A stretch of 64,000 bases of DNA from Acidobacteriota bacterium. GTDB taxonomy: Bacteria > Acidobacteriota > Vicinamibacteria > Vicinamibacterales > SCN-69-37. Location of the stretch: positions 1-64,000 of the forward strand of contig CANIII010000012.1 of assembly GCA_947467605.1 (NCBI GenBank), written 5' to 3'. Shown here piece after piece: positions 47,963 through 55,104 of the stretch. A program made the position numbers and the translations under genes. A model generated the notes under the pieces. That model had not been told where the DNA came from, searched no databases, and worked only from the letters and a program-made list of their open reading frames with translations. Each line of letters begins with the position of its first letter. Position 1 is the stretch's first letter.

Positions 47963-47968
47963 TATACT
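47963..47968 (+). promoter_or_regulatory. -10 hexamer of the exported-protein gene, leaderless arrangement
   Basis: TATACT ends six bases before ATG 47975 and no Shine-Dalgarno sequence intervenes. It matches five of six consensus bases. The -35 position is weak. Confidence 0.4.
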
Positions 47969-47974
47969 TCCTAT

Positions 47975-48580
47975 ATGCGGTACCTCGCACCCGTGGCGCT
48001 CACATTGGCCACCGTTCTGGCTCCGGCCGGAGCGATGGCGCAGACACCCGCGCCCAGCCGACAACTCGAGATCTCGTTCAAAGACGGGCTCGTCACGCTC
48101 ATCGCCAAGGGTGTCACCGTGCCCGAGATCATGGGCGAGTGGTCGCGCAAGGGCGGCAGCAAGATCGTGAACGCCGAGAAGATGATCGGCGGGCAGGTGC
48201 AGTACGAATTTCACGATACGCCGGAATCGGAGGTCCTGCAGTCCCTCCTCCGGTCCGCGGCCGGCTTCATCGCGGCGCCGCGTCGTCCGGGCGGGCCAAC
48301 GGGCGCGTCCAACATGGAACAAGTGATGATCATTGCCGTGAGCCGACCATCGGCAAGCGCGGTCATCACGATGCCCACCAATCTCAGCCCGAGCCCGGTG
48401 CAGATTCAGGGCTCGCCCGACGATGACATTCCGCCGGCGAGACCACCGATGCCGCAGCCGCAGCCCGCGCCGCAACAGCCGGGCTCGCAGCCAGGTCAGG
48501 TGCAGACATCAGCAACGCCCGGTGTCGTCATTCCGGTGGCAAAGCCGGGCACGCCGATCATCAAGTCTCCGGGCCTGTAG
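47975..48580 (+). CDS. Small exported protein with STN/secretin-N-like domain and Pro-rich tail
   Basis: The 201-residue product has a signal peptide (to AMAQ, about 22). A compact domain follows whose pattern, LEISFKDGLVTLIAKGVTVPE to FHDTPESEVLQSLLRSAAGF (quoted at its ends), resembles the short STN domain of secretins and TonB receptors. The C-terminal 75 residues are Pro/Gln-rich and probably disordered. It may be a periplasmic scaffold; the function is unknown. Its TAG stop is directly followed, in the same frame, by the radical SAM coding region. Confidence 0.7.
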   Translation: MRYLAPVALTLATVLAPAGAMAQTPAPSRQLEISFKDGLVTLIAKGVTVPEIMGEWSRKGGSKIVNAEKMIGGQVQYEFHDTPESEVLQSLLRSAAGFIAAPRRPGGPTGASNMEQVMIIAVSRPSASAVITMPTNLSPSPVQIQGSPDDDIPPARPPMPQPQPAPQQPGSQPGQVQTSATPGVVIPVAKPGTPIIKSPGL

Positions 48581-48586
48581 GCACCT

Positions 48587-50020
48587 CTGCTCGGCGCGCG
48601 CACGCTTCTCGTCAATCCGCCACTCATTGATGGCGCGGCCTTTACTCGACAAGGCCGCTGTCAGGAGCGCGAGGATGTACTCGGCACCACCAAACCCCCA
48701 CTGACACTGGCCTGGCTGGCCGCGGCACTGCGTCGCCAGGGGCACGATGCGCGACTGGTGGACCTCACCGCATCGGAACAATCCGCTGAGACGCTGGCTG
48801 ATCAACTCGCGCGCGATCAGTGGACACCGACCCTGATTCTCTTTCCGAGCACGTTTCCCACATGGGACGCGGATGCGTGCGCGCTCGCCGTGCTGAAGAC
48901 ACGGACCGGCGCTCCACTCATCAGCTTTGGGCCGCACGCCTCGGCCGCGCCCGCCGCCACGATGGCGCGCGCGCCGGGCATCGACGGCGTGCTCGTCGGC
49001 GAACCGGAAAGCGCTGCAGTGACGCTCGCCTCGCTGTTACGGGGTGACGACTGGCGTCGCGTCGAGAGCCTGACATTTCGCGAAGGCGATGCCGTCGTTC
49101 CGCATCGCGCTTCGGGGCGATTCAGCGGGTTTGACGATGCCGAAGGCCCCGACTGGTCCGGCGTCGACTTCTCGCGCTATCGCCTGCCGTTAGTGAATGC
49201 GCCGTACGCACTCGTGGAGACATCGCGCGGCTGCCCGTACACGTGCGACTTCTGCGTCGCGCCGATCCATCAGGGCCACACGTTTCGGGCACGCCCCATC
49301 GATCGCGTCATGGCGGAAATTGAGCGCGGCATGCGCGAGCGCGCGTTGCAGTATTTCTATTTGTGGGGTGACACCGTCACGCTGAATCTCAAGACGTTCA
49401 ACAGACTGGCCGACCGGCTGATCGAGCGCCAGTTGGGCATCCAGTGGCTCGGCAACGCGCGGGCCGACAACCTCGCGGATCCGCGATTCGTGAACAAGTT
49501 GAAAGCCTCGGGCTGCTGGATGTTGTCGTTTGGGGTCGAAGCCTGGTCACCCGACAGTCGCGATGCCATGCAGAAGAAGCTCGGACAGGTGGCCATTCGC
49601 GCAGCGGTCGCCAACCTGAAGGCGGCCGGCATCTACTCGTTCGCGTTCTTCATCCTCGGCTATCCGGGAGAGACGCGCGAGTCGATGGAACGCACGATCG
49701 ACTACGCGGCGGAACTCGGTGTCGATTTCGCGAGCTTCTATCCGGCCGTGCCCTATCCCGGCACCGAGATGGGCGACCGCGCGGCCGCATCGGGCTGGCT
49801 CACCGAGCCGGGCAACTGGTCGCGGCTGGAGTACTCGCACTACGCCATGCGTCACGACGGGCTTGATGAAGCGATGGTGATGGGCATGATTGCCCGCGCA
49901 CGACGACGGTTCTTCTTCAGGCCGTCGTATCTCGCGCATCACGCGTGGGATTTGGCGCGGGTCGCGCTGACCAAACCCGGTGTCACCGCGCGTGTGGCGG
50001 CTCAGATGCTCGGGTTCTGA
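48587..50020 (+). CDS. B12-binding-type radical SAM protein with no canonical start codon
   Basis: The conserved frame begins right after the TAG at 48578-48580. Codons 48581-48757 encode an intact N-terminal region (RTLLVNPPLIDG, TTKPPLTLAWLAAALRRQGH) typical of B12-binding radical SAM proteins, yet contain no ATG, GTG or TTG. CTG 48587 is the best start, giving 477 residues. The cluster motif is SRGCPYTCDFCVAP with Cys216, Cys220 and Cys223, followed by ASGCWMLSFGVEAW and FFILGYPGETRESME. A DxHxxG cobalamin motif is not visible. The substrate is unknown; similar proteins methylate or rearrange hopanoid and secondary-metabolite carbons. GTG 48758 would cut away most of the N-terminal domain. 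Confidence 0.85.
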   Translation: MLGARTLLVNPPLIDGAAFTRQGRCQEREDVLGTTKPPLTLAWLAAALRRQGHDARLVDLTASEQSAETLADQLARDQWTPTLILFPSTFPTWDADACALAVLKTRTGAPLISFGPHASAAPAATMARAPGIDGVLVGEPESAAVTLASLLRGDDWRRVESLTFREGDAVVPHRASGRFSGFDDAEGPDWSGVDFSRYRLPLVNAPYALVETSRGCPYTCDFCVAPIHQGHTFRARPIDRVMAEIERGMRERALQYFYLWGDTVTLNLKTFNRLADRLIERQLGIQWLGNARADNLADPRFVNKLKASGCWMLSFGVEAWSPDSRDAMQKKLGQVAIRAAVANLKAAGIYSFAFFILGYPGETRESMERTIDYAAELGVDFASFYPAVPYPGTEMGDRAAASGWLTEPGNWSRLEYSHYAMRHDGLDEAMVMGMIARARRRFFFRPSYLAHHAWDLARVALTKPGVTARVAAQMLGF

Positions 50021-50769
50021 AGGTCCTGCACGCGCATTTGCTGGTAGCGACGAATGCGATGACCGGGCTGCTTGAGTCGCAGCCAATACAAGTCGCGCAG
50101 TTGAATCAGGTAGCCGGCCGCTTCGCGCAGGCTCATCTTGCTTTCGCCCAATTCACGATCATCAAACCGAAACGGCACTTCGACCACATGGCTCGGCGCA
50201 CCGCGCACGAGCAACTCCAGGCAGATCTTGAAACCGCCCGCCTGGATCTGCACTTGTCGCGCCAGGTCCGCGCGAATGATGAAGAAGCCGGAAGCGGCAT
50301 CACGAATCGGCGCCACGGGTCTGGCCAACAAGCACCCGATACGCGAGAGCAGACGGCGTGACCAGGGCCAATCCGGGGTCGAGCCACCCGGGATATAGCG
50401 GCTGCCGACGACGACGTCCGCGCCGGTCGAGCGCATCACGGCAAGGAGCGTGGGCACGAGGGAGGGTGGGTGACTGAAATCCGCGTCCATCACGCCGACG
50501 ATCGGGGCGCGAGCGACCGCAAAGCCAGCGACCACGGCGGTGCCGAGGCCAAGCTTGCCGGCGCGCCGCACCACCTGCATCGGACGGGTCTTGGCGAGTT
50601 CATCGGCCAGAATGCCGGTGCCATCGGGCGAATTGTCATCGACGATGACAAGTTCGAGCGCCACCGACGCGCCCGCGGCGGCCGACAGGACGGCGTCGAC
50701 AAGTTCCGCGAGGCGGTCGCGTTCGTTGTAGGTCGGCACAACGATCGTCAGATCGGGTGTCACTGCCAA
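50002..50769 (-). CDS. GT2 polyprenol-phosphate sugar transferase (DPM1-like)
   Basis: The 255-residue glycosyltransferase shows LTIVVPTYNERDRLAELVDA, VIVDDNSPDGTG, KLGLGTAVVAGFAVA, the metal-binding MDADFSHPP and a GSRYIPGG loop. It then has ESKMSLREAAGYLIQL, the DPM1-type end. Such enzymes move mannose or glucose from a nucleotide sugar to polyprenyl phosphate as a donor for periplasmic glycosylation. No membrane helix is present. Its end overlaps the radical SAM gene by 19 bases. Confidence 0.9.
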   Translation of the reverse strand: MAVTPDLTIVVPTYNERDRLAELVDAVLSAAAGASVALELVIVDDNSPDGTGILADELAKTRPMQVVRRAGKLGLGTAVVAGFAVARAPIVGVMDADFSHPPSLVPTLLAVMRSTGADVVVGSRYIPGGSTPDWPWSRRLLSRIGCLLARPVAPIRDAASGFFIIRADLARQVQIQAGGFKICLELLVRGAPSHVVEVPFRFDDRELGESKMSLREAAGYLIQLRDLYWLRLKQPGHRIRRYQQMRVQDLQNPSI

Positions 50770-50773
50770 TGAC

Positions 50774-50779
50774 TATAAT
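50774..50779 (+). promoter_or_regulatory. Perfect -10 hexamer upstream of the GNAT gene
   Basis: TATAAT lies 17 bases before ATG 50797. The leader would be about ten bases with no Shine-Dalgarno sequence. The -35 at 16-18 bases spacing is unconvincing. Confidence 0.45.
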
Positions 50780-50796
50780 TCAGTCAGTCGCCCATC

Positions 50797-51840
50797 ATGG
50801 CTGAGATCGACCGCTACCGATCCGAAGATCAACGCGCCACGCAATTGCTGTATCGGCGTGTGTTCGGACAGGACGCGGCCGAAGCGAGTCGTCTCCGTTG
50901 GGAATGGCAGTATCAGCGCAATCCGAATGTGCCGACGACCGGCCCGCTGATCTGGGTTGCGCGCGAAGGCCAAACGGTCATCGGTCAGTACGCGACGATT
51001 CCCGTACGCCTGTCCGTGAACGGTCAGGAGATCGACGCCGCCTGGGGCACGGACGTGATGGTCGCGCCCGAACGTCAGCGACAGGGTCTCGGTGAAGTGC
51101 TTGTGCGCACGTGGGAACGCAACGTCGGCGCGGCACTGGGGCTCGGCCTATCGGACTCCTCGTCGAATCTCTTCAAGAAGCTCAAGTTCCCGTCGTTTGG
51201 CCCAGTGCCGTGTCTGGTCAAGCCGATGAGTCGGCGTGCGCTGCGCCGGCCGAACTGGCCGATGCCGGTGAATCGACTCGTGTCGGCGCTGACCTATCCG
51301 CTGGTGCGCCTCGTCTCGCGGGCGCGTCCCATGCAGGGCGAGGTCCGCGTCATTCGTCAGTTCGATGAGAGTTTCACGCGACTCTGGAACCGCGTCGGGG
51401 GCAAGTTTGCGGGCGCGGTGCGACGCGACGCGAAGTACCTCAACTGGCGCTTCATCCAGGCGCCGCACGTGCGCTACACCGTTGCCGCGCTCTATCGCGA
51501 TGACGAGGCGGCCGGCTACGCCGTGTATCGCCACGCGCAGGAACCCCGCGGACGCGCGACGCGGCTGATCGACTTCTTTGCCGATCCGCACGATGACGAG
51601 GGCGTGCTGTCGCTGTTGCGCTTTGTCGATCGCGAGGCGCAAGCGGCCGACTCCGACAAGATCCGGGTGTTTGCCACGCATGCGGGCTTCCGCAAGCAAC
51701 TGCGCAAGTCCGGCTACTATCCCTGGCGCTCGAGCATGGAGTTCGTCGCCAGAATCAACGCCGTGCCGGTACCGGCGGCGTTCTACGCGTCGGCCGATGG
51801 ATGGCACATTACGGCCGGCGATTCAGACCAGGATCACTGA
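50797..51840 (+). CDS. GNAT-family N-acyltransferase
   Basis: The 347-residue protein has an N-terminal GNAT domain with the acyl-CoA motif APERQRQGLGEVLV (about 90-103) preceded by DVMV. The second half (about 180-347) looks like a second, degenerate GNAT-like lobe with KYLNWRFIQAPHVRY and AGYAVYRHAQ. This two-lobe plan resembles FemX/peptidyl- or sugar-acyltransferases, but the substrate is not evident. Its position between a GT2 and cell-wall genes fits envelope modification. The next gene starts one base after its stop. Confidence 0.8.
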   Translation: MAEIDRYRSEDQRATQLLYRRVFGQDAAEASRLRWEWQYQRNPNVPTTGPLIWVAREGQTVIGQYATIPVRLSVNGQEIDAAWGTDVMVAPERQRQGLGEVLVRTWERNVGAALGLGLSDSSSNLFKKLKFPSFGPVPCLVKPMSRRALRRPNWPMPVNRLVSALTYPLVRLVSRARPMQGEVRVIRQFDESFTRLWNRVGGKFAGAVRRDAKYLNWRFIQAPHVRYTVAALYRDDEAAGYAVYRHAQEPRGRATRLIDFFADPHDDEGVLSLLRFVDREAQAADSDKIRVFATHAGFRKQLRKSGYYPWRSSMEFVARINAVPVPAAFYASADGWHITAGDSDQDH

Positions 51841-51841
51841 C

Positions 51842-52297
51842 ATGGCCACTCTGTTTGAAACGATCACGAAAGACATCGGCGATGCCATGAAGCGCAAGGA
51901 CGTCGAGTCGCTCGGCACGCTGCGAATGCTCAAAGCCGCAATGATGAACAAGGAAGTCGAGAAGGGCCGCGCCCTCGATGAGACCGAAGCGCAAGCCGTC
52001 GTCACCTCACTCGTGAAGCAGCGGCGTGATTCGATCGAGCAGTTCAGAGCCGGGAACCGACCCGAACTGGCCGACAAGGAACAGTCGGAGATCGCGATTC
52101 TCGAGCGCTACCAGCCGCCGTCGGCCGACCCGGCCGTGATCCTGCGCGCGATCGAAGACGCGATGTCGGAAACGGGCGCCACGACCCCCAAAGACATGGG
52201 CAAGGTCATGGCGGCGGCCAAGGCCAAGCTCGCCGGAATGACCGTGGACGGGAAAGCACTGAGCGAAGCCGTGAAAAATCGGCTGTCAGGCCAGTAG
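51842..52297 (+). CDS. GatB/YqeY-domain protein
   Basis: The 151-residue helical protein shows the YqeY pattern RMLKAAMMNKEVEKGR, VVTSLVKQRRDSIEQF, LERYQPP and MGKVMAAAKAKLAGM. The domain is the tRNA-binding tail of GatB in stand-alone form; its role alone is not established. ATG 51842 is one base after the GNAT stop, so the genes are coupled. A strong hairpin terminator follows 80 bases downstream. Confidence 0.92.
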   Translation: MATLFETITKDIGDAMKRKDVESLGTLRMLKAAMMNKEVEKGRALDETEAQAVVTSLVKQRRDSIEQFRAGNRPELADKEQSEIAILERYQPPSADPAVILRAIEDAMSETGATTPKDMGKVMAAAKAKLAGMTVDGKALSEAVKNRLSGQ

Positions 52298-52377
52298 TGC
52301 ACCCAACTTTTCCGTCGGAGAGCCAGTCTAATGACTTGAGAGCGTTGCACAGCGCTTCTCATCTCATCCTCCGGGCA

Positions 52378-52414
52378 CGAGGTCGCAATCGCAGGGATTG
52401 CGACCTCGTTCTTT
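52378..52414 (+). terminator. Rho-independent terminator after the YqeY gene
   Basis: A perfect 13-base stem, CGAGGTCGCAATC with GATTGCGACCTCG, encloses a five-base loop GCAGG and is followed by TTCTTT. It ends the epimerase-to-YqeY side of the locus and lies just before murJ, whose GTG is at 52431. Confidence 0.85.
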
Positions 52415-52430
52415 GTACGTCGGTCCCCTC

Positions 52431-54005
52431 GTGAGCCAGAAACTCGCCAAGTCCGCCGGCCTGATTGGCGTCGCGACGATGTCGAGCCGTGTGCTCGGCA
52501 TGGTGCGCGACATGGTGCAGGCGCACTACTTCGCCACCGGCCTCGCCGCGGACGCCTTTGTGGTCGCCACACGCATCCCGACGTTACTGCGCGACCTCTT
52601 TGCCGAAGGCGCGATGAGTGCCGCCTTTGTGCCGACCGTCTCGAGGTATCTGGAACAGGGCGGCAAGCCTGCGGCGTGGCGACTCGGCTCGCAGGTCATC
52701 AACGCGCTACTGATCGTGACGGGCGTCCTCGTGCTGATCGGCATCGCGCTGGCCGGCCCCATCACCTGGGCCTACACGAACGAGGCCTACCACCAGATCC
52801 CAGGCAAGCTCGCACTGACCGTGCTCCTCACGCGGATCAACATGCCGTTTCTCATGCTGATCGCGATCGCGGCGGCGTTCATGGGCATGCTGAACGCGCT
52901 CCGGCGGTTCTTCGTGCCGGCGATGTCGCCGACCATGTACAACGTCGTGTTCATCCTGTGCACGATCGTGTTCGTGCCGGTGTTTACGGCCATGGGCATC
53001 CAGCCCGTGATGGCGCTCTCGCTCGGCATGCTGCTCGGCGGCGTTGCGCAGATCGTGTCGCAGTGGCCGGCGATCCGCCGCGAAGGCTACCGGCACCAGT
53101 GGGTGCTCGACTGGAAAGATCCTGGCCTGCGGCAGGTACTCGTGCTGATGGGCCCTGGATCGATCGGCGTCGCAGCCGCGCAAGTGAACATTCTCGTCAA
53201 CACGCTGCTCGCCACCGGCATCGCAGGCGCACCGTCTGCGCTGTCGTACGCGTTTCGCCTGATGTACATGCCGGTCGGCATCTTCGGCGTGTCGATCGCC
53301 ACGGCCGCCATTCCGGAACTCGCGCGTCAGGCCGCAACAGCGTCATACGACGACATGCGCAAGACGCTGTCGTGGGGCATGCGCCTCATGCTGGTCATCA
53401 GCGTACCGGCCTCCATCGGCATGATGGTGCTCTCCACGCCAATCATCGAACTCATCTACAAAGGCGGCCAGTTCGGCTCGCGAGACGTGTTTCTTGTCTC
53501 GCAGTCACTCCTCTTCTACGCACCCGGCATCGTCGGCTACTCGCTCGTGAAGATTCTGTCGCCGAGCTTCTACTCGATGCGCGACGCGCGTACGCCGGTG
53601 ACGGTGAGCGTCATCACGATTCTGACGAACCTCGTCCTCAACTACGCCCTCGTGCATCGATTGGGCTTTCAAGGCCTCGCGCTCGGCACGGCCATCGCCG
53701 CCAACGTGAACGCGGCGTTGCTGTTCATCCTGCTCTCGCGTCGGCTGAACGGCCTCGATGGCCTGCACATCCTCGGCGTGCTCACGCGCGTGCTGCTCGC
53801 CTCGGCAGCGATGGCCGCAGCGGCGTACGTCGTGGAAGCGCGCCTGCATGCCTGGTTCCCGGCGGCCTCGTTATACGCGCATCTCATCCGGGTGTTCGGC
53901 GGCATCGGCGCAGGCGTCGCGGTGTTCGCGACGGCCGCCTGGCTGCTGCGCATTGCCGAATTCCGTGACGCCGTTTCGCGCATTCTGCGTAAGGTAAGGA
54001 AATGA
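52431..54005 (+). CDS. murJ: Lipid II flippase MurJ
   Basis: The 524-residue MOP-superfamily transporter has about 14 helices. It shows MSSRVLGMVRDMVQAHYF, FVVATRIPTLLRDLFAEGAM, AFVPTVSRYLEQGG, VTLL-type segment LRRFFVPAMSPTMYNVVFIL and RNPSF-like YSMRDARTPVTVSVI. MurJ moves lipid II across the inner membrane. The start is taken at GTG 52431 where conservation begins; an upstream TTG at 52398 lies within the terminator stem. Its stop overlaps the rhomboid gene as ATGA. Confidence 0.94.
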   Translation: MSQKLAKSAGLIGVATMSSRVLGMVRDMVQAHYFATGLAADAFVVATRIPTLLRDLFAEGAMSAAFVPTVSRYLEQGGKPAAWRLGSQVINALLIVTGVLVLIGIALAGPITWAYTNEAYHQIPGKLALTVLLTRINMPFLMLIAIAAAFMGMLNALRRFFVPAMSPTMYNVVFILCTIVFVPVFTAMGIQPVMALSLGMLLGGVAQIVSQWPAIRREGYRHQWVLDWKDPGLRQVLVLMGPGSIGVAAAQVNILVNTLLATGIAGAPSALSYAFRLMYMPVGIFGVSIATAAIPELARQAATASYDDMRKTLSWGMRLMLVISVPASIGMMVLSTPIIELIYKGGQFGSRDVFLVSQSLLFYAPGIVGYSLVKILSPSFYSMRDARTPVTVSVITILTNLVLNYALVHRLGFQGLALGTAIAANVNAALLFILLSRRLNGLDGLHILGVLTRVLLASAAMAAAAYVVEARLHAWFPAASLYAHLIRVFGGIGAGVAVFATAAWLLRIAEFRDAVSRILRKVRK

Positions 54006-54745
54006 GTCGCTTCGCTCCGCAAGGCTCGTCCGTGCAGTTCGGCCCAGGCCCCATCACGCCCGCCGTGCGCGCGATCATCATCGCGAACGTCGCGCTCTTT
54101 CTGCCGTCGTTCTTCGCGGCTGGAGCCATGCAGGAGTACGTCGGTCTCGTGCCGCAGCTCGTGCTCACGCGCGGATGGCTCTGGCAAGTGGTCACCTATG
54201 CCTTCGTCCACGCCGACATCGTGCATCTGCTCTTCAACATGCTGGTCGTGTGGATGTTCGGCGTCGACCTCGAACGACGATGGGGCGCGACCGCGTTTAC
54301 AAAGTTCTATTTCATCTGCGGCATCGGCGCGGGCCTCACCGTGCTGGCCGTGTCGCTGCTGCCGTTCGACGCCGCGCGACCAATCTACGTCGCGTCGACG
54401 ATCGGGGCATCAGGCGCCTGCTATGGACTGCTGATGGCGTGGGCACTGCTCTTCCCCACACGCGAGATCCTGCTCTTTTTCGTCTTCCCGGTGCAGGCGC
54501 GCTACGCGGTGCTCATCTTCGGCGCGATGGCGTTCTTTTCAGGCGCGAGCTCCGGCGGCGGCACCGTCGCACATTTCGCACACCTCGGCGGGCTGGTCGT
54601 CGGCTACCTGTACTTGAAGGGACCGCGCGGGATGCGTTTCTCCGTGCAGTCCGCGATCACGCGTTGGCGGTTTGCGAGACTCAAGAAGAAATTCAAAGTG
54701 CACGACGGCGGCCGCGCCGACAAGGGCAACTGGAACGTGCACTAA
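54002..54745 (+). CDS. Rhomboid-family intramembrane serine protease
   Basis: The 247-residue polytopic protein has six predicted helices. It shows the WR-like loop, VTYAFVHADIVHLLFNMLVVW, the catalytic Ser137 in TIGASGACYGLL and His194 in VAHFAHLGGLVVGYLY, which form the rhomboid dyad. The C-terminal 45 residues are cytoplasmic and basic. The first AUG overlaps the murJ stop (ATGA), so it is coupled to a lipid II flippase. The substrate is unknown. It overlaps the convergent cupin gene by four bases. Confidence 0.93.
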   Translation: MSRFAPQGSSVQFGPGPITPAVRAIIIANVALFLPSFFAAGAMQEYVGLVPQLVLTRGWLWQVVTYAFVHADIVHLLFNMLVVWMFGVDLERRWGATAFTKFYFICGIGAGLTVLAVSLLPFDAARPIYVASTIGASGACYGLLMAWALLFPTREILLFFVFPVQARYAVLIFGAMAFFSGASSGGGTVAHFAHLGGLVVGYLYLKGPRGMRFSVQSAITRWRFARLKKKFKVHDGGRADKGNWNVH

Positions 54746-55074
54746 CTCCAGTCGGATCGCGCGGGGCTGAAGGTGTCGATCACCAGTGTGTCGTCGAGCA
54801 CTTCCATCTGATGCGGCACGCCGGATGGAATGACCACCACCTCGCCCGCTCGGATGACCAAATCCTCGCCATCCACGACGCACCGCAGCGCGCCGTCCAG
54901 CACGTAGGTCGTCTGCTCGCTCTCATGGGCGTGGCGGGCCACGAGGGCGCCCTTCTTGAACCACACCTGCGCCACCGTCTGCCGCACGCCGGAAATCACT
55001 TTCCGCGAGACCATTTCGGTCAGTTTTTCCTGTGCTAATTCGTCCCAGCGGGTGATGGCGGCGCGTCGAGGCAT
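54742..55074 (-). CDS. Cupin-domain protein
   Basis: The 110-residue protein has the two cupin motifs [18 protein letters not shown] and [14 protein letters not shown], with metal-ligand-like His/Glu residues in both. It ends FSPARSDW, a pattern common in small single-domain cupins. The likely role is metal-dependent binding or isomerisation; nothing indicates the ligand. ATG 55074 is chosen because it begins the conserved core; the longer frame overlaps the E1 gene. It is divergent from the E1 gene with a 30-base gap. Confidence 0.85.
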   Translation of the reverse strand: MPRRAAITRWDELAQEKLTEMVSRKVISGVRQTVAQVWFKKGALVARHAHESEQTTYVLDGALRCVVDGEDLVIRAGEVVVIPSGVPHQMEVLDDTLVIDTFSPARSDWS

Positions 55075-55089
55075 CGTGAGTGTTGGAAG

Positions 55090-55095
55090 TATAAT
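55090..55095 (+). promoter_or_regulatory. Perfect -10 hexamer of the E1 gene, leaderless arrangement
   Basis: TATAAT ends nine bases before ATG 55105, with no Shine-Dalgarno sequence in between. The spacing puts transcription start at or next to the AUG. The -35 region has no match to TTGACA. Confidence 0.5.
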
Positions 55096-55104
55096 TCTCT
55101 CAAC

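Noticed and set aside
48758-48760. GTG start for the radical SAM gene
   Set aside because: It removes about 57 conserved residues of the N-terminal domain, including TLLVNPP.
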